Source: Anaerolineales bacterium
GTDB taxonomy: Bacteria > Chloroflexota > Anaerolineae > Anaerolineales > Villigracilaceae
Length of the DNA stretch: 35,095 nucleotides
Assembly: GCA_013140605.1 (NCBI GenBank)
Contig: JABFSL010000088.1
Coordinates: 1-35,095 of the forward strand
Direction: 5' to 3'
Under the pieces are notes generated by a model. That model ran no database searches, was not told where the DNA came from, and saw only the letters and a program-made list of their open reading frames with translations. Shown here piece by piece: positions 7,395 through 14,724 of this stretch; position 1 is the stretch's first letter, and each line of letters starts with the position of its first letter. A program made the translations under genes and the position numbers.

Positions 7395-7491
7395 TGTCGT
7401 TGCGAGGAGGGCATTTGTTCTTTCTGACGAAGCAACCTCCTTATGAGCAGGAGACTGCTTCGGCAAAATACAAGAGCGCCTCGCAGCGACA
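7395..7491. repeat. REP-like palindromic repeat, copy 1
   Basis: TGTCGTTGCGAGGAGGGC at the left end mirrors GCGCCTCGCAGCGACA at the right end, with an inner palindrome of GAAGCAACCTCC and GGAGACTGCTTC. The same family occurs again at 10671-10751. It fills the gap between the two VWA genes. Such GTCGTTGCGAGG...GAAGCAATCTCC repeats are scattered in intergenic DNA of many bacteria. Confidence 0.8.
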
Positions 7492-7519
7492 TTATTACTG
7501 CACGGTATAGGAGGTTGTT

Positions 7520-8563
7520 ATGGAAATGCTCTGGCCCGGATTTCTTTACCTGTGGATTCTGATCCCGGTATTGATCCTTATCTACATTTTGATATTGCGC
7601 CGACGCAAGCCTTATGCTGTGCGTTATTCAAGTTTGTCACTGATACGTGACGCACTTCCGAAACAATCTCAATGGCGGCGACATCTTCCATTTGCCTTGT
7701 TCCTGCTCGCATTGTCCAGCCTGACCCTGGCATTGACCAGACCCACATCAACGATAAAAGTCCCCGCTTCAAACTCAACGATAATTCTGGCGATAGATGT
7801 TTCGAGAAGTATGTGCTCCACTGATATTTTGCCCAGCCGACTTGAAGCGGCAAAATCCGCCGCGTTGACTTTTGTCGAATCACAGGATGCCAATGCCCAG
7901 ATCGGAATTGTTGCGTTCGCTGGTTTTGCCGCAGTCATCCAGCCTCCCACAACCGATCATGCGCTGCTGGAAACCGCCATCAAGAATTTATCCGTTGCGC
8001 GCAGGACAGCCATAGGCGAAGGCCTTGTCGTTTCACTGGATGCAATTGCTGAAATAGATGACAGTGTTGTCAGCCCCTATTCAGAACTTGAAGTGACACC
8101 CTTGCCCGAGGGAGAATATGTTCCAGCCATTGTCGTTCTTCTAACGGATGGAGTTAATACCACGGGCATACCTCCTTTGCTTGCTGGCCAACTCTCTGCA
8201 GATCGTGGAGTCAGAGTCTATACGATTGGATTCGGTACAGATCACAACAACACCATCCCGAATTGCGGATTCCCAACCCAAGGCAGTAGTCAATTTGGCG
8301 GGTCATTTGGCGGGGGCGGTGGAGGCGGCGGATTCCGCAGGGAGATCGATGAAGAAACTCTCAAACAAGTGGCTGACCTGACAGGTGGTTCTTATCATCT
8401 GGCCGCCAGCGCAAACGAATTGGAGGAAGTCTTTAAAAATCTTCCGACACAGTTGATGACCATCACCGAAACGACCGAGATCAGCGTGATCTTTGCCGCG
8501 ATTGGCGCGCTGTTTGTCTCGCTCGCGATTGCGTTTTCAATTCTCTGGAATCCGTTACCTTAG
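7520..8563 (+). CDS. VWA-domain membrane protein, second copy (BatB-like)
   Basis: This 347-residue paralogue of the preceding protein has the same plan: N-terminal membrane segments (about 8-26 and 55-72), a VWA domain with Asp93-x-Ser95-x-Ser97 (DVSRSMC) and VLLTDGVNTTG, and a C-terminal membrane segment (about 318-340). An insertion absent from the first copy is a very Gly-rich stretch (about residues 254-273, with eight glycines in a row) between the last strands of the VWA domain. A perfect AGGAGG lies about six bases upstream of the ATG, so it can be translated independently despite the 130-base gap carrying a repeat. It is the last gene of the MoxR module; no BatC/BatD-like TPR or BatD protein follows. 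Confidence 0.9.
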   Translation: MEMLWPGFLYLWILIPVLILIYILILRRRKPYAVRYSSLSLIRDALPKQSQWRRHLPFALFLLALSSLTLALTRPTSTIKVPASNSTIILAIDVSRSMCSTDILPSRLEAAKSAALTFVESQDANAQIGIVAFAGFAAVIQPPTTDHALLETAIKNLSVARRTAIGEGLVVSLDAIAEIDDSVVSPYSELEVTPLPEGEYVPAIVVLLTDGVNTTGIPPLLAGQLSADRGVRVYTIGFGTDHNNTIPNCGFPTQGSSQFGGSFGGGGGGGGFRREIDEETLKQVADLTGGSYHLAASANELEEVFKNLPTQLMTITETTEISVIFAAIGALFVSLAIAFSILWNPLP

Positions 8564-8568
8564 CGAGT

Positions 8569-8702
8569 GTTTCTTAAGTTCAAATTTTACGCAAGAAAAA
8601 AGCATTAACCATGGAGAGCATGGACGCATCGCGCACAGAGGTTTTTATAAGTTTTTTCTCCGTGCTCTCTGTGATCTCAGTGGTAAAAAGCCTTTAAGAA
8701 AC
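8569..8702. repeat. 134-bp palindromic element with 9-bp terminal inverted repeats
   Basis: GTTTCTTAA (8569-8577) mirrors TTAAGAAAC (8694-8702). Inside, ACCATGGAGAGCATGGA (from 8608) mirrors the CTCCGTGCTCTCTGTGATCTCAGTGGT stretch ending at 8683, imperfectly. The architecture is that of a small non-mobile palindromic repeat of MITE or REP type. It resembles in style the element at 15770-15849, which also ends in GTGGT(TAA). Confidence 0.6.
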
Positions 8703-8753
8703 AGTCTCTAGAATTCTGGTGGCCAAATACATCTTGATGTATTGCGGCCCTTT

Positions 8754-8809
8754 CCGCGGAGGCGCTGGGGCTACGAAATTATTTTCTTGTTTTCCCAGTG
8801 TCTCCGCGG
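8754..8809. repeat. Imperfect palindrome, 16-bp arms
   Basis: CCGCGGAGGCGCTGGG (8754-8769) and CCCAGTGTCTCCGCGG (8794-8809) are complementary except for two positions, with an AT-rich 24-base loop. It probably belongs to another intergenic repeat family. No T run follows, so it is not a standard terminator. Confidence 0.55.
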
Positions 8810-8898
8810 TTCAATAATTTACACATTTACCCGGGCGGAATAAAAATATAATGCATTCCTCATAATGCCAAAATTGTTCTGCGAGTATAATTCGCTCA

Positions 8899-9315
8899 AT
8901 GGACACGCAAAAAATCACATTTCGAAATTACCTGCCATCCACACTAACCCTTATCATTCTTGGTTGGGGGGGACTTGCAGCGCTGTTTTATTTTTCGCTT
9001 CCCTTCGTCTGGTCACGCTGGGGATTTTTTGTTCTCGGCATCATGGCGCTCACTGGCACTGCGCTGCCAATTGTATATTTTTTGAACCAGCGTTTTCCAA
9101 GTGACCCTCCAGCAGAATCAAATGTCATCGTGCGGCAGGCGGTATGGGTGGGCGTATATTTCGCCACGCTCGCATGGCTGCAATTGGGGCGGCTCGTGAC
9201 CTTGTATATTGTCCTCGGCCTCGCCATCGGTTTGATCGCCACCGAATACTTTATTCGATTGCGTGAAAGATCCAATTGGAAACAGCCAACGATTCCCAAT
9301 GACAAAACTTCGTGA
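8899..9315 (+). CDS. Small integral membrane protein, function unknown
   Basis: This 138-residue protein has about four membrane segments (roughly residues 13-33, 40-61, 77-95 and 98-117) and a polar, basic C-terminal tail. I recognise no family. The last 17 bases overlap the start of selA, so the two are likely translated from one message. No clear Shine-Dalgarno site precedes the ATG. The link with selA is positional only, and nothing in the sequence ties it to selenium transport. Confidence 0.75.
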   Translation: MDTQKITFRNYLPSTLTLIILGWGGLAALFYFSLPFVWSRWGFFVLGIMALTGTALPIVYFLNQRFPSDPPAESNVIVRQAVWVGVYFATLAWLQLGRLVTLYIVLGLAIGLIATEYFIRLRERSNWKQPTIPNDKTS

Positions 9316-10654
9316 CCTTCCCTCGGTCGAACAATTATTGCAAACACAAACTGCCGCAGAATTGATCGCGCGATTCGGCAGACCTTTGACATTGACCGCC
9401 ATCCGCTCCACATTGGACGAAGCCCGCGCACGCTTCAAACTTAATCCCGAGCCTGCTCTGCCCTCAATTGACTTGATCCTCGCCCAAACAGAATCGGCCC
9501 TAGCCGCATGGACGAAGCCGACTCTCGTCCCAGTCATCAACGCCACGGGAGTCATCCTGCACACCAATCTTGGCCGTGCTCCACTAAGCGCTGCGACCAT
9601 CCACGCAATGGATGTGGTCTCACGCGGATATTCCAACCTTGAATACGATCTTGAAAAAGGTACACGCGGTTCACGCCTGATCCACGCTGAATCCGTTTTG
9701 CAAAAATTGACCGGCGCAGAATCCGCGCTGGTGGTAAACAATAATGCCTCCGCTGTTTTGCTCGTATTATCCGCGCTGGCAAATAGAAAACGCGTCATTA
9801 TTTCACGTTCACAATTAGTCGAAATCGGCGGCGGCTTCCGCGTACCGGATGTAATGAAACAATCGGGCGCAAAACTGGTGGAAGTGGGCACCACCAACAA
9901 AGTCCGTTTATCCGATTACCAATCCGCTATGGAAAATCCGACAGCGCTTATTATGCGCGTTCACCCATCGAATTTTAAAATTATCGGCTTTACCGAAGAA
10001 CCCGAACTAAAAGATATCGTCGAAACTGCACATCAAGCTGGCATCTTTGTTGTTGATGACCTCGGCTCAGGTGCATTGCTTGATACTGCAAAATACGGCC
10101 TTGCCCACGAGCCAACTGTTCAAGAGTCGCTTTCCGCTGGGGTGGATGTAGTCTGCTTTTCGGGAGATAAATTGCTTGGAGGTCCGCAGGCGGGAATCAT
10201 CGTCGGGAAGAAAGTGTTGATTGATAAGATCAAGAAACATCCGCTGGCACGTGCTGTCCGCGCGGATAAAGTCTGCCTGGCGGGAATCAGCGCCACACTT
10301 TTGCATTACCTCAAGGATGACGCGGAGCGGGAAATCCCGATCTGGAAGATGATGTCACTGACGCTGAAGCAGGTCAAAGGGCGGGCGGAAGCGTGGAAAA
10401 ATGAATTAGGTCAGGGAAATGTTGTGGAGGGCGAATCCACTGTGGGGGGTGGAAGTCTCCCAGGCGAGTCGTTCAAAACATATTTATTATCGCTGGAAGT
10501 TAAATCGCCAGACAAGTTTTTGAAAAAATTACGCAAACAACATCCACCCATTATTGCGCGCACAGAAAATGATAAAGTACTGCTCGACCCGCGCACCGTT
10601 TTACCCGAACAGGAAGGCGCGTTACTGGTTGGTTTGAAGAATGCATTAAAGTAG
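9299..10654 (+). CDS. selA: L-seryl-tRNA(Sec) selenium transferase (selenocysteine synthase)
   Basis: SelA converts Ser-tRNA(Sec) to Sec-tRNA(Sec) using selenophosphate and pyridoxal phosphate, as a large ring of dimers in the cytoplasm. This copy has 451 residues, near the usual 460. The N-terminal LPSVEQLLQ region matches the tRNA-binding domain, PVINATGVILHTNLGRAPLS is the family signature, and the PLP lysine is Lys291 in FSGDKLLGGPQAG (Lys295 in E. coli). The ATG at 9299 is preferred. A GTG at 9263 would add 12 residues that do not look like SelA. The ATG lacks an obvious Shine-Dalgarno site and overlaps the previous gene, suggesting translational coupling. selB, selC and selD are not in the window and I found no selenoprotein, so the pathway must be completed elsewhere. 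Confidence 0.93.
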   Translation: MTKLRDLPSVEQLLQTQTAAELIARFGRPLTLTAIRSTLDEARARFKLNPEPALPSIDLILAQTESALAAWTKPTLVPVINATGVILHTNLGRAPLSAATIHAMDVVSRGYSNLEYDLEKGTRGSRLIHAESVLQKLTGAESALVVNNNASAVLLVLSALANRKRVIISRSQLVEIGGGFRVPDVMKQSGAKLVEVGTTNKVRLSDYQSAMENPTALIMRVHPSNFKIIGFTEEPELKDIVETAHQAGIFVVDDLGSGALLDTAKYGLAHEPTVQESLSAGVDVVCFSGDKLLGGPQAGIIVGKKVLIDKIKKHPLARAVRADKVCLAGISATLLHYLKDDAEREIPIWKMMSLTLKQVKGRAEAWKNELGQGNVVEGESTVGGGSLPGESFKTYLLSLEVKSPDKFLKKLRKQHPPIIARTENDKVLLDPRTVLPEQEGALLVGLKNALK

Positions 10655-10670
10655 AAAATAAAATATCAAA

Positions 10671-10751
10671 TGTCGCTGCGAGCGCTTTTGCGAAGCAGCC
10701 TCCTAATAAAGAGGAGATTGCTTCGTCGCAAGAGCGCTCCTCGCAACGACA
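10671..10751. repeat. REP-like palindromic repeat, copy 2
   Basis: TGTCGCTGCGAGCGC at the left end mirrors GCGCTCCTCGCAACGACA at the right, with inner GAAGCAGCCTCC and GGAGATTGCTTC. It is the same family as 7395-7491, here between selA and the aminopeptidase gene, and ends 16 bases before the next start codon. Confidence 0.8.
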
Positions 10752-10767
10752 TACTAATGGAGATTCA

Positions 10768-12018
10768 ATGAAATCAGATATTGATGCAATCATGAAAGCC
10801 AGAAATCTGGATGCGATCATTGTGTTTGGGAATGCCGAACATAATCCACCAATGTACTATTTGACGGGCGGCGGACATGTCAGCCATGCGACCGTGATCA
10901 AAAAACGCGGCGAAGAAGCTATCTTCTTTTTCGGTGATATGGAACGTGATGAAGCCGCCAAAAGCGGACTGAAATTGATTCCCTACAGCACATACGATTA
11001 TGAAGCCATCAGCAAAAAAGCCAACAAAGATGGTTTGCTGGCGGGCGCATTGCGTTGTGAAATGATGCTCAATGATGCAGGTGTTACCTCGGGACGTGTC
11101 GGTGTATATGGGACGTATGATCTTAGCGCAACATTTGGAATGCTTTCACACTTGCAGAAGTTGATGCCAGCCATTGAATTTGTGGGCGAAGCGCGCGAGG
11201 ATTCGATCTTCATGCGTGTGATGGAAACAAAAGATGAATCCGAAGTGGCGCGTATCCGCAAGATGGGGAAGGTGACTACTACTGTAGTCAGCAAGGTCGC
11301 GGAATTTTTAACCTCATGCAATGTAAACGCAGACGAAGTTTTGTTGAATGAAGATGGTTCCCTGTTGACAGTTGGGGATGTCCACTCGAAGATTCGTTTG
11401 TGGGTTTCGGAACATGGCGCGGAATTGCCTTCGGGTTTTATCTTTTCAATTGGACGTGACGCCGGCGTGCCTCATTCCGCAGGTAACCCAACCGACCTGA
11501 TGAAACTTGGTCAAACCATCGTCTTCGATATTTACCCCGCCGAAGCGGGCGGCGGCTATTACTATGATTTCACACGCACCTGGAGTTTGGGATATGCCAC
11601 TCCCGAAGCGCAGGAACTCTTTGACCAGGTCAAGGAAATATTCGAAAAGTTGAATGACAACTTTGACCTGAACGCGCCCTTTAAGAATTATCATCAAATG
11701 GCTTGCGAATACTTCGAGTCAAAGGGACATCAGACTCCGCTGCATACCAAAGCGCCAGTCGAAGGTTATGTCCATAGTTTGGGTCACGGCGTGGGACTCA
11801 ATATCCATGAACGTCCATTCAGCAGTCTGCTGAATGGCGACGATCATCGGCTTGCGCCTGGAGTTGTCATAACTTCCGAACCTGGGTTATATTATCCTGA
11901 GAAAGGCATGGGCTTCCGCATCGAAGATACGCTCTGGGTCCGCCCCGATGGAAAGATGGAAACTCTCGCCGATTATCCTTATGATTTTGTTTTACCGATG
12001 AAGAACTGGAAGAAGTAA
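10768..12018 (+). CDS. M24 family metallopeptidase (Xaa-Pro aminopeptidase-like)
   Basis: This 416-residue cytoplasmic enzyme has an N-terminal creatinase-like domain (about 1-150) and a C-terminal pita-bread metallopeptidase domain (about 160-410). The five metal ligands are all present: Asp254 (VFDIYP), Asp267 (YYDFTRTW), His340 (SLGHGVG), Glu371 (TSEPGLYYP) and Glu386 (RIEDTLWV), with His236 in the active site. This set predicts a dinuclear Mn or Co enzyme that removes N-terminal residues before proline, or splits X-Pro dipeptides. Exact specificity cannot be told from related prolidases. GGAG lies about six bases before the ATG. A 749-base reach of clean coding follows selA, separated from it only by a palindromic repeat. 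Confidence 0.9.
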   Translation: MKSDIDAIMKARNLDAIIVFGNAEHNPPMYYLTGGGHVSHATVIKKRGEEAIFFFGDMERDEAAKSGLKLIPYSTYDYEAISKKANKDGLLAGALRCEMMLNDAGVTSGRVGVYGTYDLSATFGMLSHLQKLMPAIEFVGEAREDSIFMRVMETKDESEVARIRKMGKVTTTVVSKVAEFLTSCNVNADEVLLNEDGSLLTVGDVHSKIRLWVSEHGAELPSGFIFSIGRDAGVPHSAGNPTDLMKLGQTIVFDIYPAEAGGGYYYDFTRTWSLGYATPEAQELFDQVKEIFEKLNDNFDLNAPFKNYHQMACEYFESKGHQTPLHTKAPVEGYVHSLGHGVGLNIHERPFSSLLNGDDHRLAPGVVITSEPGLYYPEKGMGFRIEDTLWVRPDGKMETLADYPYDFVLPMKNWKK

Positions 12019-12022
12019 ATTT

Positions 12023-12076
12023 GGAGTGCGGACTTGAGTCCGCTTTTCAAAAAGCACGGACTGAAGTCCGCACTCC
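12023..12076. repeat. Near-perfect 20-bp inverted repeat between two genes
   Basis: The left arm 12023-12042 (GGAGTGCGGACTT...) and the right arm ending at 12076 (...AAGTCCGCACTCC) match over 20 bases with one mismatch, around a loop of about 14 bases. Each arm also contains a smaller palindrome, GGACTTGAGTCC and GGACTGAAGTCC. It fills the gap between the aminopeptidase stop and the tsaD start and lacks a T run. Confidence 0.75.
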
Positions 12077-12101
12077 GTTTGATTATTGGAAACTAAAACT
12101 T

Positions 12102-13130
12102 ATGACTAACCTAAAACCCGCCCGCATCCTTGCTGTTGAAACCTCCTGCGATGAAACTGCCTGCGCCATTATTGAAAATGGCCGCGCGCTGCTTTCATCT
12201 GTTGTTGCCTCGCAAATGGAAATCCACGCGCGATATGGTGGCGTGTTTCCTGAAGTGGCTTCACGCCAGCATGTTTTGAGCATCACTCCTGTGGTGGAGC
12301 AGGCACTCGCGCAGGCGCATATGACGCTCAAGGATATTGATGCGCTTGCCGTCACGCAGGGGCCTGGTCTCGCGGGCTCGCTGGTTGTGGGCATGAACAT
12401 GGCTAAGGGCCTTGCGCTCGGTTCTGGTTTGCCGCTGGTGGGTGTCAATCATTTGGAGGGACATCTTTACTCGGCTTGGGTTTACAACTCGGATGATATC
12501 GTCCCGCCCGAGCCGCAATTTCCCTTGATGGTTTTACTCGTTTCAGGCGGACATTCCGAACTGAATCTCATAACCGATCATTTGACGTATCAAAGGCTCG
12601 GTTCAACCCTCGACGATGCGGCTGGTGAGGCCTTCGACAAAGTTGCCAGGCTGTTGGAGCTTGGCTATCCCGGCGGCCCTGCCATCCAAAAAATGGCTGA
12701 AGAGGGTGACCCGAATCGATTTAAATTTCCGCGCGCGTGGCTGGAAGGATCATGGGATTTTTCGTTCAGCGGATTGAAGACTTCCGTGTTGTATGAAGTG
12801 CGCGAATTGCAGAAGAAGAGTGGCTCGCTGCCTATAGCAGACTTGGCCGCGTCATTTCAAAAGGCTGTGATTGATGTGCTCTTCAAGAAGACAATGAATG
12901 CCGCTCGTGAGTTTGGCGCAAAGGAAATATTGATCGCGGGCGGAGTTTCTGCCAATCGTCCTCTGCGTCAGATATTCAAAGCTCAAACAGAATTTCCTGT
13001 TCATATTCCCCCGCTGGCATTGTGTACAGACAACGCCGCCATGATCGCATCAGCGGGATATTATCGTTATGCGCTTGGACATGTCTCGCAAATGGATATG
13101 GATGTTTTGCCCACCTGGCCGCTGTCATAG
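12102..13130 (+). CDS. tsaD: tRNA N6-adenosine threonylcarbamoyltransferase TsaD
   Basis: TsaD transfers the threonylcarbamoyl group from threonylcarbamoyl-AMP to A37 of tRNAs that read ANN codons, making t6A, with TsaB and TsaE. The 342-residue length is standard. Visible motifs are the ASKHA-fold start ILAVETSCDETACAI, HARYGGVFPEVASRQH, the metal ligands His117 and His121 in NHLEGHLYSAW, LVSGGHSEL, DDAAGEAFDKVAR and FSFSGLKTSV. The frame is open 81 bases further upstream, but that part lies inside the inverted repeat at 12023-12076, and the protein family begins at the ATG used here. The ribosome binding site is weak. The TsaC-type gene, which makes the substrate, lies tail to tail with it at 13271-13876. 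Confidence 0.95.
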   Translation: MTNLKPARILAVETSCDETACAIIENGRALLSSVVASQMEIHARYGGVFPEVASRQHVLSITPVVEQALAQAHMTLKDIDALAVTQGPGLAGSLVVGMNMAKGLALGSGLPLVGVNHLEGHLYSAWVYNSDDIVPPEPQFPLMVLLVSGGHSELNLITDHLTYQRLGSTLDDAAGEAFDKVARLLELGYPGGPAIQKMAEEGDPNRFKFPRAWLEGSWDFSFSGLKTSVLYEVRELQKKSGSLPIADLAASFQKAVIDVLFKKTMNAAREFGAKEILIAGGVSANRPLRQIFKAQTEFPVHIPPLALCTDNAAMIASAGYYRYALGHVSQMDMDVLPTWPLS

Positions 13131-13146
13131 TTTACTTCCCTCTTAA

Positions 13147-13193
13147 AAACAAAACCGCCTTTGACTTGCCCAAGTCATTGGCGGTTTTGTTTA
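13147..13193. terminator. Bidirectional terminator between tsaD and tsaC
   Basis: AACAAAACCGCC (13148-13159) pairs with GGCGGTTTTGTT (13180-13191), and an inner TGACTTG pairs with CAAGTCA, giving a long, almost perfect hairpin. A-rich and T-rich flanks on both sides allow termination from either strand, which fits the convergent genes. Confidence 0.85.
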
Positions 13194-13270
13194 GGAGAAT
13201 GTAATGCTTATTATATGCGGCGACTTAATAGCTACCTGAATAAAACATAAATTGTGGATGAGAGTTTTAT

Positions 13271-13876
13271 TTATAAAACCTCCATTAATTCATCCAGTGA
13301 AATTGGGCCTTCCCTTAATATCACTGGCAATTCACCTGTGCAATCTACCAGTGTGGAGGGGATTCCGCCTTTTGTCACTCCACCATCCAAGATCAATGGG
13401 ATACGTCCTTTGAGTTGATCGTATACTTCCTGCGCTGTGGATGGGTTTTGTCCGCCTGAAATATTGGCGGAGGTGACTGCCATTGGGCCAGCGGCGCGTA
13501 ACAGCGCGCGCGCATTCACGTGGTCTGGGATACGGACTGCGACAGTGGCGGTGGCAGAGACTGCCAAGGGGAGAGTCTGCTTTTTGGGGACGATACAGGT
13601 CAGAGGTCCGGGCCAGAAGCGGGATGCAAAACGGAGAGCCATGTTTGGGATGTCGTCTGCGACTTTTTCGAGGTCGCTCAAGTCCCCGATCAAAATGGGA
13701 ATGGCTTTTTCGATGGGACGATTCTTTGCCTTGTAAATACTTTCGATGGCGTGATTGTTGAATGCGAGCGCGCCGAGTCCATAGACGGTATCGGTGGGGA
13801 AAGCAAGAATGCCGCCGCTTTGTAAAATTTTCAACGCGGTTTTAATTTCACTTGCAGGAAGAATTTCAGTTTTCAT
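13271..13876 (-). CDS. tsaC: L-threonylcarbamoyladenylate synthase (TsaC/Sua5/YrdC family)
   Basis: This 201-residue cytoplasmic enzyme makes threonylcarbamoyl-AMP from threonine, bicarbonate and ATP, the first step of t6A formation. The YrdC fold is shown by GILAFPTDTVYGLGALA near the N-terminus, KAKNRPIEKAIPILIGD (substrate/ATP-binding basic patch), FWPGPLTCIVPK, and SANISGGQNPST near the end of the domain. The length is that of TsaC, without the extra C-terminal Sua5 domain. Its start codon overlaps the prmC stop by four bases (ATGA), so it is the last gene of the prfA-region cluster. TsaD, the next enzyme in the pathway, is convergent on the other side of the shared terminator. Confidence 0.93.
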   Translation of the reverse strand: MKTEILPASEIKTALKILQSGGILAFPTDTVYGLGALAFNNHAIESIYKAKNRPIEKAIPILIGDLSDLEKVADDIPNMALRFASRFWPGPLTCIVPKKQTLPLAVSATATVAVRIPDHVNARALLRAAGPMAVTSANISGGQNPSTAQEVYDQLKGRIPLILDGGVTKGGIPSTLVDCTGELPVILREGPISLDELMEVL

Positions 13877-14724
13877 ATGAACATGATTTCGAGCAGACGG
13901 TCACGGCCGGTCAGGTCTTGATGCATATGAATGGTGACGTCGGAGAAAGAATCGAAGGCGAGACTGAGGGCTTTCAAGCCGAGCGTTGATTCGATCTCAA
14001 GTAACATCATGCCGCGCGGAGCGAGCCAATCGGGCGCAAGTTTGAAGAGGCGGCGATAAACATCGAGGCCGTCTTTGCCACCATCGAGGGCGAGGGTGGG
14101 TTCTTTCCCATAGATGGGGAGTTGATGTAATGTCTCGGTTGGAATATAAGGCAGGTTCGCGCAGATCAGGTCGAAGTGGCTGTCGGTGGATAGGAATTTA
14201 ACGGGCTGCGGCAGAAGGTCGCATTGTAAGAAATCAAGGCGGTGATGAACGTGAAATTTACGGGCGTTGTGCTGTGCCATCTTGAGCGCAGCAAGAGAAA
14301 TATCCGTGGCAAGGATGCGCGCATCTGGTACATGCATGGCGATGGATGTGGCAATGGCGCCCGAGCCTGTGCCAACATCTGCCACAGTGCGGCGCTCTGG
14401 AGATGCTTTCAGCCATGCGATTGCTTTTTCAACGAGGAGTTCTGTTTCGGGGCGTGGGATGAGGACATCATCGGTGATGTTGAAATCGAGGCCGAAGAAT
14501 TCCCAGTGGCCGAGGATGTAGGGCAGGGGAGTCCCGTCTTGAAGTTTGCAAAATGCTTCTGTCGCTGAATCAATTTGCGGCTGGGCAAGAGGCGTGTCCA
14601 AATGGGCGAGCAGCCATGTGCGCGGATGTCCGAGCGCGTGCGCGAGAATCAGTTGCGCATCGAGTTCAGTCGACTCATTTTTCAGTTGGGAATTGAATTG
14701 CCTGAGCAGTTCGCCTGCGTTCAT
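13873..14724 (-). CDS. prmC: Peptide chain release factor glutamine methyltransferase PrmC (HemK)
   Basis: PrmC methylates the glutamine of the GGQ motif in release factors RF1 and RF2, which increases termination efficiency. This copy has 283 residues, the usual size. The N-terminal helical RF-binding domain is followed by VLIPRPETELLVE (residues 87-99), the SAM-binding glycine loop DVGTGSG (116-122) and the catalytic NLPY (190-193), the accepted variant of N-P-P-Y in which Leu replaces the first Pro. It overlaps both neighbours by four bases (speB upstream, tsaC downstream), so the three are tightly coupled. Its substrate RF1 is encoded just upstream at 15866-16942. Confidence 0.92.
   Translation of the reverse strand: MNAGELLRQFNSQLKNESTELDAQLILAHALGHPRTWLLAHLDTPLAQPQIDSATEAFCKLQDGTPLPYILGHWEFFGLDFNITDDVLIPRPETELLVEKAIAWLKASPERRTVADVGTGSGAIATSIAMHVPDARILATDISLAALKMAQHNARKFHVHHRLDFLQCDLLPQPVKFLSTDSHFDLICANLPYIPTETLHQLPIYGKEPTLALDGGKDGLDVYRRLFKLAPDWLAPRGMMLLEIESTLGLKALSLAFDSFSDVTIHMHQDLTGRDRLLEIMFI

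Larger units (their letters stand above)
8564..8898. other. 335-base intergenic region made largely of decayed palindromic repeats
   Basis: No gene is supported here. The region is occupied by two long imperfect palindromes (8569-8702 and 8754-8809) with a shorter one between them: AATACATC (8726-8733) and GATGTATT (8736-8743). The last 60 bases before 8899 are AT-rich and could hold the promoter for the membrane protein/selA pair, although no clear hexamers are visible. Confidence 0.55.

Noticed and set aside
9118-9900. 260-codon minus-strand frame across the membrane protein and selA
   Set aside because: It overlaps two same-strand genes with clear features, is Arg/Ser-rich in the way of shadow frames, and has no ribosome binding site.
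9299-10654. Selenoprotein genes with in-frame UGA in the window
   Set aside because: Prompted by selA; every confidently assigned gene here runs through without needing a recoded UGA.
13204-13239. 11-codon frame with AGGAG upstream, after the tsaD terminator
   Set aside because: Too short to support, with no promoter after the terminator; the AGGAG may be chance.
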